From Cellulomonas sp. (lineage in GTDB: Bacteria; Actinomycetota; Actinomycetes; Actinomycetales; Cellulomonadaceae): a stretch of 20,155 nt of DNA. Made by a program: the position numbers and the translations under genes. The stretch is from contig DAIDJQ010000224.1 in the NCBI GenBank assembly GCA_027451305.1, positions 1 through 20,155 on the forward strand, read 5' to 3'. Every line of letters starts with the position of its first letter. Within the stretch, counting starts at the first letter, position 1. The notes beneath the pieces were generated by a model. It saw nothing but the letters and a program-made list of their open reading frames with translations. It ran no database searches and had not been told where the DNA came from. Of the stretch, positions 1 through 6,009 are shown one piece after another.

Positions 1-345
1 CCTGCGCTGGGGGACGAGGAGATCCGAGTGCGCCGAGAGGTGGCAGAGGGCCAGGCGGCGGGCGGACTTCGGTTCAGACGCGGGTGTGGGCGGTCGGTCG
101 GAGAAGTCTGCACGGGGTCGCGAGTCGGGGGACCGGGCCCGCGATCGGGCTCGGGCAGGCCGCTTCGGGTTGACTCGGACGGGTGCTCGAGGCACCTCGC
201 CAGCGCCCGTCGCGCGCTGCCGTGGAGAGCCTCAGACGCCCGTAGACGTCCGTATGGTGGAACGGAGTGTCCAAACGATCTGGCGCGTATCCGGCACGAC
301 AGCCCACCTGGGCCTCGAGCAACGCGCTGATCTGGGCAAACGTTG
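1..345. other. Left-edge region with no assignable gene
   Basis: Several frames are open here, but none has a recognisable protein domain or a ribosome binding site with a sensible start. One minus-strand frame leaving the left edge has a high G/C third-position bias over about the first 70 bases and could be the N-terminus of a gene lying outside the window; its nearest upstream start would be a GTG near 195. I cannot support calling it. A short inverted repeat, GCCCA-CC-TGGGC at 302-313, lies downstream of the 3' end of tRNA-Asn and could be its terminator, although no T-run follows. Confidence 0.4.
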
Positions 346-418
346 CTCCCCCGACTGGACTCGAACCAGTAACCCTCCGATTAACAGTCGGATGCTCTGC
401 CAATTGAGCTACGGGGGA
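346..418 (-). tRNA. tRNA-Asn (anticodon GTT)
   Basis: Read on the minus strand, the 73-nt sequence folds as a full cloverleaf. The acceptor stem is TCCCCCG with CGGGGGA, the discriminator base is G, the anticodon loop contains GTT between CCGA and TCGG arms, and the T loop is TTCGAGT. The CCA end is not encoded. It is the last gene of a minus-strand tRNA - protein - tRNA series. tRNA 3' ends often serve as integration sites, but no second copy of this end occurs in the window. Confidence 0.97.
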
Positions 419-505
419 TCGGCGGGCAGAACTGTATCAGCCGGGTCCGGCCGTCCTGAAACTCACTCGTCGCCCCCGCTCAGCCGGTGCGGAGGGACGC
501 CCCCG

Positions 506-1051
506 TCACTCCTCGCCCGCGGCCGGCCCGCGGGTGTGCGGTACGTCGCGCAGGCCCGCGGCCTCGCGCACCCGGTCCTCGGCATCCTCCAGCACGCTGA
601 GCACCCGGGGGTCGCCGAGGTCGATTACCGGGCCACCGAGCACCTGGGTGAACAGCTCGCCGCCCTCGTCGCGGCGCAGCGCCACCTGGACCTGGCCGCC
701 GCCGGGCACGCGGACGCTGGTCGTGTGCACCACGGACTGCTGCACCCGCTCCCGGAACGTGCGGGCGAAGGCCTTGCCGTCGGCGTCCTCCGGGAGCTCC
801 AGCGCGACCGTCGCCCCCGTCACCCAGTGCACGGTGAGGGTGTGCGTCGGGGTGTCGAGCGTGCCCCGCTCGATCGTCGACCAGGGCACCCGGGACGGCT
901 CGCCGGCCACTGGCACGAGGTGCAGCGCCTGCCGGGTCGCCACGGCCCAACGGTCGTCCGGCAGCCGCACGGCCACCAGGAGCGAGTCGCCGTGCGGCAG
1001 CTGCAGCCGGTGCCGCACGTCGGCCGGCGGGCGGTGCGTGAACAGGGACAT
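506..1051 (-). CDS. Hypothetical actinobacterial protein, 181 aa
   Basis: I do not recognise a named family. The protein is soluble, with no signal peptide or membrane segment. Residues about 10-110 look beta-rich: alternating hydrophobic strands such as LLVAVRLPDD and LHLVPVAGEP, then a TLTVHW strand. This resembles a small PH-like or split-barrel domain. Residues about 130-165 are predicted helix. The start at 1051 is supported by a GGAGG Shine-Dalgarno (1058-1062, minus sense) six bases upstream. The gene sits between two tRNA genes on the same strand, with a hairpin at 1072-1091 separating it from the upstream tRNA. Codon use is typical of the window, so the gene looks real and native. 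Confidence 0.8.
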   Translation of the reverse strand: MSLFTHRPPADVRHRLQLPHGDSLLVAVRLPDDRWAVATRQALHLVPVAGEPSRVPWSTIERGTLDTPTHTLTVHWVTGATVALELPEDADGKAFARTFRERVQQSVVHTTSVRVPGGGQVQVALRRDEGGELFTQVLGGPVIDLGDPRVLSVLEDAEDRVREAAGLRDVPHTRGPAAGEE

Positions 1052-1071
1052 CGGTGGCCTCCGGAGGGGGA

Positions 1072-1091
1072 CGGTCGCGTTGCGACGACCG
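1072..1091 (-). terminator. Hairpin between tRNA(CAT) and the 181-aa gene
   Basis: The inverted repeat CGGTCG (1072-1077) / CGACCG (1086-1091) with an 8-nt loop lies just downstream of the tRNA 3' end. It has no T-run, as is usual in high-GC actinobacteria. It could be a terminator or a processing signal for the tRNA transcript. Confidence 0.4.
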
Positions 1092-1106
1092 CCCGCGTGG
1101 TGCTGG

Positions 1107-1180
1107 TGGGGCAGGTGGGGCTTGAACCCACGACCGACGGATTATGAGTCCGCTGCTCTGACCGGCTGAGCTACTGCCCC
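1107..1180 (-). tRNA. tRNA with CAT anticodon (elongator Met, possibly Ile2)
   Basis: The 74-nt minus-strand cloverleaf has acceptor stem GGGGCAG / CTGCCCC, discriminator A, anticodon loop CTCATAA and T loop TTCAAGC. The CAT anticodon fits elongator tRNA-Met, but the same loop is used by tRNA-Ile2, whose C34 is converted to lysidine by TilS. It is not initiator tRNA, because the three G-C pairs under the anticodon loop are absent. The anticodon stem has a G27-U43 wobble, also seen in E. coli tRNA-Ile2. That leaves the Met/Ile assignment open. Confidence 0.93.
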
Positions 1181-1250
1181 TGGTGTGCACCGCAGGCTAC
1201 CGCCGTAGCACATTTCACCCGGCACGCCTGGTGTCTGGGACGGGCGGTTG

Positions 1251-1280
1251 TTGCATAGATGTCCAGTTTTCGGGCATAGT
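1251..1280 (+). promoter_or_regulatory. Candidate promoter of the riboswitch-bldC transcript
   Basis: A -35 like TTGCAT (1251-1256) and a -10 like CATAGT (1275-1280) are 18 bases apart. They would start transcription near 1286-1288, exactly where the first paired base of the riboswitch lies (1287). The local sequence is noticeably AT-richer than its surroundings. The assignment rests on sequence fit only. Confidence 0.5.
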
Positions 1281-1286
1281 CGATTG

Positions 1287-1371
1287 CTGTCAGCGAAAAC
1301 GGCAAACCCGCCGCAAGACGGGGACGCAAAGCCACGGGACCCTCGAGGTCAGCCGAGCTACCGAACGACAG
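1287..1371 (+). promoter_or_regulatory. Cyclic di-GMP class I (GEMM-I) riboswitch
   Basis: The class I core is present in order. GGCAAACC is at 1301-1308. A P2 stem (1307-1312 with 1317-1322, one C-A mismatch) is closed by a GCAA tetraloop (1313-1316). The highly conserved GACGCAAAGCC is at 1323-1333, followed by ACGGG. A short second stem pairs 1338-1341 with 1347-1350, and the conserved 3' segment AGCCGAGCTACCG is at 1351-1363. A closing P1 helix pairs CTGTC (1287-1291) with GACAG (1367-1371). By alignment to the Vc2 aptamer, the base matching ligand-contacting G20 appears to be G, which favours c-di-GMP over cGAMP; I am less sure of that register. The aptamer ends 10 nt before the bldC start codon with no terminator between, so control would be at translation. 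Confidence 0.9.
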
Positions 1372-1381
1372 GAGCGCCACC

Positions 1382-1597
1382 ATGGCAGCCACCACTCACA
1401 CGACGCTCACGCAGGGCGCGCTCCTCACCCCGGGTGAGGTCGCAGTCATGTTTCGCGTCGATCCCAAGACGGTGACCCGTTGGGCCCAGGCGGGCAAGCT
1501 CTCGGCCGTGCGCACACTGGGTGGGCACCGCCGTTTCCACGAGGACGAGGTGCGTCAGCTCCTCGAGGGTCTGCCGCAGCAGCGCGCCAGCAACTGA
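1382..1597 (+). CDS. bldC: BldC-family MerR-type DNA-binding regulator
   Basis: This 71-residue protein is essentially only a winged-helix MerR-like DNA-binding domain with no ligand-binding partner domain, as in Streptomyces BldC (about 68 aa). Residues 15-62 carry the family sequence: LTPGEVAVMFRVDPKTVTRWAQ, then AGKLSAVRTLGGHRRF with the basic wing, then a C-terminal PQQR. BldC binds direct repeats cooperatively and, in Streptomyces, holds cells in vegetative growth. Its role in a non-sporulating relative is not established here. The ATG has a GGAG Shine-Dalgarno at 1371-1374, and that sequence overlaps the 3' strand of the riboswitch closing helix. The gene is monocistronic and is followed by a long hairpin shared with the convergent TetR gene. 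Confidence 0.93.
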   Translation: MAATTHTTLTQGALLTPGEVAVMFRVDPKTVTRWAQAGKLSAVRTLGGHRRFHEDEVRQLLEGLPQQRASN

Positions 1598-1635
1598 CCG
1601 CACGGGTCGCGACGAGCGGCCCGCCCGAAGTACCG

Positions 1636-1672
1636 GATGCCGGTGGTGACCGTGGAGGTCGCCACCGGCATC
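1636..1672. terminator. Bidirectional terminator between bldC and tetR
   Basis: Arm 1636-1651 pairs with 1657-1672 as a 16-bp stem, all Watson-Crick except one T-G pair, with a 5-nt loop GTGGA. It lies 38 bases after the bldC stop and 37 bases after the stop of the convergent regulator gene. No T-run is present on either strand. Position and stability suggest a terminator serving both directions. Confidence 0.8.
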
Positions 1673-1709
1673 GTCGTTCACCTGCCGGACCGTCGGGCGC
1701 CAGCGGGCG

Positions 1710-2246
1710 TCAGCGCACGGATGCCAGTACCGCGTCCCGCACGTCCTCCAACGACCGCCCGGGCTGGAAGACGAGCCATTCCAGCCCCGTGATCACGGTG
1801 GCACCGAACAGAGCGGCCGCTGTCAGCGTGGCGTCCCGCTCCGGCCATGCCTCGGCGACCACCTTCCGGAAGGCGCCGATCGAGTCCTCCCGGATGCTCC
1901 GGATCGACTCCTGCCACTGCCGCCCGGTGCGGAACACCTCAGCCACTGCCAACTTGGCGAAGTCCGGGTGGTCGTGGATGTGCACCAGCAGCTGCGTCAC
2001 CATGGCTTCTACCGCGGCCCGGCCGGTCAGGCCGGCACCAGCGGCCTCGAGGGCGGCGGTGAGCCGGGCGACACCCTCGGCGATGATCGTCTCGAAGAGA
2101 GCCGACTTGCTGCCGAAGTTGTAGAACACGCTGCCCTTGGCGACGCCCGCGGCCGCGGCGATGTCGTCGATCGACGTGGCGGCGATCCCTCGGTCGGCTA
2201 CGAGTGCGAGAGCCGCCGAGACGATGTGCTCGCGCGTGCCGGCCAT
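1710..2246 (-). CDS. TetR/AcrR-family transcriptional regulator, 178 aa
   Basis: The N-terminal TetR domain is clear: helix 1 at REHIVSAALALVADRG (residues 5-20), then TSIDDIAAAAGVAKGSVFYNFGSKSALF (24-51) holding the helix-turn-helix. The remaining helical region is the effector-binding and dimer domain, for which no ligand can be inferred. The gene is last in a minus-strand operon after the YhgE/Pip gene, with a gap of only 25 bases, so it probably controls that operon through the palindrome at 5229-5242. No clear Shine-Dalgarno precedes the ATG, which hints at translational coupling to the upstream gene. A 10-bp direct repeat lies in the gap. Confidence 0.93.
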   Translation of the reverse strand: MAGTREHIVSAALALVADRGIAATSIDDIAAAAGVAKGSVFYNFGSKSALFETIIAEGVARLTAALEAAGAGLTGRAAVEAMVTQLLVHIHDHPDFAKLAVAEVFRTGRQWQESIRSIREDSIGAFRKVVAEAWPERDATLTAAALFGATVITGLEWLVFQPGRSLEDVRDAVLASVR

Positions 2247-2258
2247 GGGCGAAGCCTG

Positions 2259-2281
2259 TCAGATCGACGGGTCAGATCGAC
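2259..2281. repeat. Short tandem duplication at the YhgE stop codon
   Basis: The 10-mer TCAGATCGAC occurs at 2259-2268 and again at 2272-2281, separated by GGG. The second copy contains the stop codon of the YhgE/Pip gene (minus strand). It looks like a small slippage duplication in the gap before the TetR gene. Confidence 0.7.
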
Positions 2282-4404
2282 AGCACGGGGTGCAGCCGCG
2301 ACAAGGTCCACGTACGCATCCGCCCGGCGCGCAGCGCACTGATGGCGAGGGAACCGACCAGCACGCCCGCCAGCACCAGCACGGCCGTCGCCAGCCGACC
2401 GTCCGCACCACCGGTGATGACCTCACGCAGCCCGCTGACCGCGTAGCTCATGGGCAGCCACGGGTGCACCGCCCGGAAGAACGCCGGCGTCGTCTGCACC
2501 GGATAGGTCCCGCCGGACGACGCCAGCTGCAGCATGAGCAGGGCGAGCACCGCCACCTTGCCGCCCGCGGGGCCGAGGACTGCCATCAGCATCTGCTGCA
2601 GCGCGAGGAACGCCGCGACGACCAGCAGCGTGAACGCCACCGTGCCCACTCCCGACTCAGGGTTCAGGCCGATGCCCCAGCAGATGACGGCGAGCATCAC
2701 GGCCACCTGCGCGCCGCCGACAAGCATGGCCGGCAGGAATCCGGCCAGAGTCGCACGCCAGCCGGACGCCGGGGTGGCCAGCGCCCGGACCGGCAGCGGT
2801 CGCAGCAGGAGCCACGTGATCAGGGAGCCGACGAACAGCGCGAGCGGGATGAAGAACGGTGCGAAGCCCTCACCGAACCCGGCCGCGGCGTGCAGGTCGC
2901 TGCTCGTGAGCGACACGGGTGTGCTCAGGGTCGCGGCGCGGGCGATCTGCGTCGAGGCGTCGTCGGCCGGGATCGACGAGGCACCGGCGGCCAGCGCACC
3001 CGCGAGCGTGGCGGATCCGGACCCGAGCAGGTCCGACCCGTCGGCCACCTGCGTCGAGCCGGAGGCCAGTGCCCTGGTGCCGCCGGCCAAGGTCGTGGCG
3101 CCGGCCGCGACCTGCGTGGTTCCTGCCGCGAGCCGGTCCGCACCGGCGGCCAGGTCGGCGGCGCCGGCGGCGGTGGCGCCGGCCCCGTCGGACACCTTCT
3201 GCACGCCGTCGGCCACCGCGGCGGCTCCCGAGCCCACCTGGCCGGCTGCCGTCGACAGTGCGCCCAGCCCCGCGCTCAGGCGCGTCGTGCCGTCCGTCAC
3301 CGCCTCCGCCCCCGTCTGCAGGGCAGACAGCTGCGTCAGGTCCGCATCGAGGTCCGCCGTGGACGGGAGCGCCGCGGCGTCCTTCTGCAGACCGCTGAGC
3401 AGGGCGGCGGCCGTCGGGTCCGTCGGGGCCTGCGCCGCGAGGTAGGTCATCACCGGCGCGAGCCCGGTGGAGAGGGTGCCGAGCTGTGCGGCCAGCCTCG
3501 ATGCCTGACCGACGGCGCTGGTGACGCCCGCCGAGAGCTGGGCCGTGCCGTGCTCCAACGTGGCGGCGGCCGTCGCTGCGGAGCTTGCGCCGACGGCGAG
3601 CCGTGCGGCGCCCGCCGCGAGGGTGCTCGCCCCTGCTGCGGCACTGCCGGCCCCCGCGGCCAGCGTCCCCGCCCCCGCAGCCAGCGTGTGCGCCCCGCTC
3701 GCCAGGGAGGTCGACCCCGTGGCGGCGGCGACGCTGCCGGAGGCGAGCGCGGCTGCGCCGGTCGCGGCGCTGCTGGCGCCGGAGGCCACCTGACGCGCGC
3801 CCGACGAGAGCGTGCCTGCCGCCGCCTGCAGCGTGAGCGCACCGTCGGAGGCCTTCGTGAAGCCGTCGCGTGCCGAGCCGAGGCCGACGAGCACCTGGTC
3901 GGCGGCCTGCTGCCCGATGGTCGCCCGGACGGCGTCGGACACCTGCGCCATCGCGCTGCGCCCGAGCGTGGTGGCGAGGAACGAGTTGGTGTCGTCGTAC
4001 GTGACCTGCAGCTGGGCGGCGTGCGGTGTGCTGCCGCCCGCCGACACCACTGCGGTGGAGAAGTCCGCGGGGATCGTCAGGGCGAAGTAGTACCGCCCGG
4101 CGCGGACGCCACTCGCGGCGTCGGCGGCATCGGTCGGCACCCAGTGCAGGGCCTTGGAGGCGACGAGAGCGGTGGTGACCTCCTCGCCTGCGTGCACCGG
4201 CGCGCCGGACCGGACCGCGCCGGTGTCGGCGTTCACCAGGGCGACCGGAAGCCGGTCGAGGTGGCCGGTCGGGTCCCAGAACGCCCAGAGGTACAGGGCG
4301 CCGTACAGCAGGGGGACCAGGATCATCGCGGCGACGGCGAGCCGCGGAAGCGTGCCGCGACGGAACCGGCGCAGTTCGGTCCCGGTAGAGGTGAGGGAGG
4401 TCAT
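2272..4404 (-). CDS. YhgE/Pip-domain membrane protein with xxxLxxG repeats
   Basis: The 710-residue protein has the YhgE/Pip layout: one N-terminal membrane helix (about 22-42), a large outside domain, and five or so C-terminal helices (about 515-534, 556-580, 588-610, 615-632, 672-692) resembling an ABC-2 permease half. The outside domain starts with LPVALVNADTGA, typical of the N-terminal YhgE domain. It contains two Ala/Gly-rich stretches (about 190-300 and 365-475) of the X-X-X-Leu-X-X-Gly heptad type, for example LASGAHTLAAGAGTLAAGAG. Relatives include phage-infection protein Pip and membrane proteins linked to export; the substrate is unknown. The ATG at 4404 has GAAGGA upstream. The gene lies 42 bases after a degenerate ABC ATPase gene, which suggests the two proteins act together. 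Confidence 0.92.
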   Translation of the reverse strand: MTSLTSTGTELRRFRRGTLPRLAVAAMILVPLLYGALYLWAFWDPTGHLDRLPVALVNADTGAVRSGAPVHAGEEVTTALVASKALHWVPTDAADAASGVRAGRYYFALTIPADFSTAVVSAGGSTPHAAQLQVTYDDTNSFLATTLGRSAMAQVSDAVRATIGQQAADQVLVGLGSARDGFTKASDGALTLQAAAGTLSSGARQVASGASSAATGAAALASGSVAAATGSTSLASGAHTLAAGAGTLAAGAGSAAAGASTLAAGAARLAVGASSAATAAATLEHGTAQLSAGVTSAVGQASRLAAQLGTLSTGLAPVMTYLAAQAPTDPTAAALLSGLQKDAAALPSTADLDADLTQLSALQTGAEAVTDGTTRLSAGLGALSTAAGQVGSGAAAVADGVQKVSDGAGATAAGAADLAAGADRLAAGTTQVAAGATTLAGGTRALASGSTQVADGSDLLGSGSATLAGALAAGASSIPADDASTQIARAATLSTPVSLTSSDLHAAAGFGEGFAPFFIPLALFVGSLITWLLLRPLPVRALATPASGWRATLAGFLPAMLVGGAQVAVMLAVICWGIGLNPESGVGTVAFTLLVVAAFLALQQMLMAVLGPAGGKVAVLALLMLQLASSGGTYPVQTTPAFFRAVHPWLPMSYAVSGLREVITGGADGRLATAVLVLAGVLVGSLAISALRAGRMRTWTLSRLHPVLSI

Positions 4405-4446
4405 GGCTGTCCTTCGGAGCTGACGCAGCTGGGGTGGGTGGGCAGG

Positions 4447-5214
4447 TCAGGAGGCGGCGGGGACCGCGTGCGGACCGGAGGTGAGCGTGATCCGGACGGG
4501 CGGTGCGGCCCAGCTCGTCCGGGCGACCTCGTCGAGGGAGGCGACCGCCGCGACGACGGTCACCCCCGTGGCGGCCAGGTGCTCGAGGCGCGACCACACG
4601 GTCTGCCGGCGGGTGCTGTCGTGCACCTGGTCGACATCGTCCACGACGAGCAGGTCGGGCCGCTGCGCCATCGCCAGGCTCACGCGCAGGAGCATGGCGT
4701 CCACCTCGTCGAGGTCCCAGACGAAGGTTCCGACCCGGGGCCGCGGGCGCGGCCCGAACACCGGTCCGACGAGACGATCGAACGCAGCCTGGTCCACCCG
4801 CCGGCTGCGCGCGTACCACGGGCTCAGCCATGCCAGCCGCTCACGAACCGTCGCGCCGACGGTCACCGAGCCGTCGAGGTCGTCGATGCCTGCGAAGCCC
4901 GCCACCGCGGCCCGGCGCTGCACGGCGTGGCGGTGCCGAGGGAGCGGCTCGCCGAGCACCTCGAGCCGGGACGCGCGATCGGGCACCATCCGGCCGGCCA
5001 ACGTGAGGAGCAGGCTGGAACGGCCGCCCCCCTGGGGTCCCTGCAGCACCGCGAGTCCTCCGGTGGGCAGGTCGAGGTCGAGCGGGCCGTAGACGATCCC
5101 GCGGCTGCCGTGCAGCGCGAGGCCGCGGGCACGGACGGCGGCTTGCGGAGGCCGATCGACACCCGCCCGGGGCTCGTCCAGCTCGCCGGGCAGGCACTGC
5201 GGCGCGACGTCCAC
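4447..5214 (-). CDS. Degenerate ABC-type ATPase subunit, 255 aa
   Basis: The fold follows an ABC nucleotide-binding domain, but key residues are changed. The Walker A region is GPQGGGRSS (59-67), with Arg replacing the invariant Lys. Walker B is LLVVDDVD (188-195), with Asp where the catalytic Glu is usual. There is no LSGGQ signature; DLDEVDAML occupies that place (168-174 and on). No H-loop His is visible near VVAAVAS. It may bind nucleotide without efficient hydrolysis, or be regulatory. I chose the GTG at 5214 because AGGAG lies four bases upstream and the palindromic operator lies outside the gene. A longer frame reaching 5337 would run through both. It is the first gene of the operon with YhgE/Pip and TetR. 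Confidence 0.8.
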   Translation of the reverse strand: MDVAPQCLPGELDEPRAGVDRPPQAAVRARGLALHGSRGIVYGPLDLDLPTGGLAVLQGPQGGGRSSLLLTLAGRMVPDRASRLEVLGEPLPRHRHAVQRRAAVAGFAGIDDLDGSVTVGATVRERLAWLSPWYARSRRVDQAAFDRLVGPVFGPRPRPRVGTFVWDLDEVDAMLLRVSLAMAQRPDLLVVDDVDQVHDSTRRQTVWSRLEHLAATGVTVVAAVASLDEVARTSWAAPPVRITLTSGPHAVPAAS

Positions 5215-5228
5215 GACACTCCTCTCAA

Positions 5229-5242
5229 ACTGACCAGTCAGT
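5229..5242. promoter_or_regulatory. Palindromic TetR operator candidate
   Basis: ACTGAC-CA-GTCAGT is a perfect inverted repeat apart from its 2-bp centre, of the size and style of TetR-family operators. It lies between a candidate minus-strand -10 (TACGAT, complementary to 5253-5258) and the Shine-Dalgarno of the ATPase gene, so a bound repressor would block early transcription. The TetR regulator encoded by the same operon is the obvious candidate ligand, giving negative autoregulation. Confidence 0.65.
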
Positions 5243-5370
5243 ACAAAGAGCGATCGTAGATCACGTCCCCCTCGGCGTCCGGCGCAGGTGGCGTCTCCTG
5301 CGTCACACGAGGGGTCGGTGCGACGCCCGTGCGCCACCGGACGTGCGTCGCTTCATGGGAAGATCGAGCC

Positions 5371-5859
5371 ATGGCCCTGCGTGAGATCCGGATCGTCGGC
5401 GACCCCGTGCTGCGCACCCCGTGCGACCCCGTGACGACCATCGACGACCGCGTCCGCGGACTCGTGGAGGACCTGCTGGAGACCGTCGACCAGGAGGGGC
5501 GTGCCGGCCTGGCCGCCAACCAGATCGGCGTCAGCCTGCGGGCCTTCTCGTGGAACATCGACGACGAGATCGGCTATGTGCTGAACCCCGTGATCGTCGA
5601 GCTGTCCGAGGACGAGTACCAGGACGGCGACGAGGGCTGCCTGTCGGTCCCGGGCCTCTGGTACCCCACGCGGCGAGCGTGGTACGCCCGAGTGGTCGGC
5701 ACCGACCTCGAGGGTCACGAGGTGGTGGTCGAGGGCACCGAGCTGATGGCCCGCGCCCTGCAGCACGAGGTAGACCACCTCGACGGCAAGCTCTACCTGG
5801 ACCGCCTCGAGCGGTCCGTCCGCAAGAAGGCCATGCGGGCCATCCGCGAGCAGCTGTAG
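5371..5859 (+). CDS. def: Peptide deformylase
   Basis: The enzyme removes the formyl group from the N-terminal Met of new proteins in the cytoplasm. The 162-residue protein carries all three motifs: GLAANQIG (46-53), EGCLSVPG (88-95) with metal-binding Cys90, and QHEVDHLDG (131-139) with metal ligands His132 and His136 and catalytic Glu133. In motif I the first Gly of the usual GxGLAAxQ is Arg. The ATG at 5371 fits the family N-terminus ([13 protein letters not shown]). GAAGAT six bases before it may be a -10 element of a leaderless transcript; alternatively GGGAAG could be a weak Shine-Dalgarno. The gene is divergent from the ABC-YhgE operon. An inverted repeat, GCGACGC (5320-5326) / GCGTCGC (5345-5351), lies upstream. 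Confidence 0.96.
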   Translation: MALREIRIVGDPVLRTPCDPVTTIDDRVRGLVEDLLETVDQEGRAGLAANQIGVSLRAFSWNIDDEIGYVLNPVIVELSEDEYQDGDEGCLSVPGLWYPTRRAWYARVVGTDLEGHEVVVEGTELMARALQHEVDHLDGKLYLDRLERSVRKKAMRAIREQL

Positions 5860-6009
5860 GACGGCGCACCGCGCCCCTGCTGGCGTTCCCGGCGTGTCGT
5901 CGGGCATGCTGGCCCCGTACGCCGCGAGCGCCACGAGCGCCACGAGTCTTCGCGGGTGTGAACCGAGGTCGTTGGGGAAGGCGAACCTCGATCCGCCCAG
6001 GAGGATGAC

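Noticed and set aside
1..195. N-terminus of a minus-strand gene leaving the left edge
   Set aside because: Third-position bias is suggestive over about 70 bases, but there is no ribosome binding site and no recognisable sequence, so it is not called.
346..370. tRNA-Asn 3' end as an integration site of a mobile element
   Set aside because: No duplicate of the tRNA end, no integrase gene and no change in base composition is seen in the window.
2137..5259. Open reading frame of 1040 codons on the plus strand
   Set aside because: It lies antisense to the YhgE/Pip and ATPase genes, encodes an Arg/Gly/His-rich sequence with no domain, and results from the lack of stops opposite GC-rich codons.
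5320..5351. Inverted repeat upstream of def as a riboswitch
   Set aside because: It is a 7-bp stem with an 18-nt loop and no conserved aptamer core; it could be chance in GC-rich DNA.
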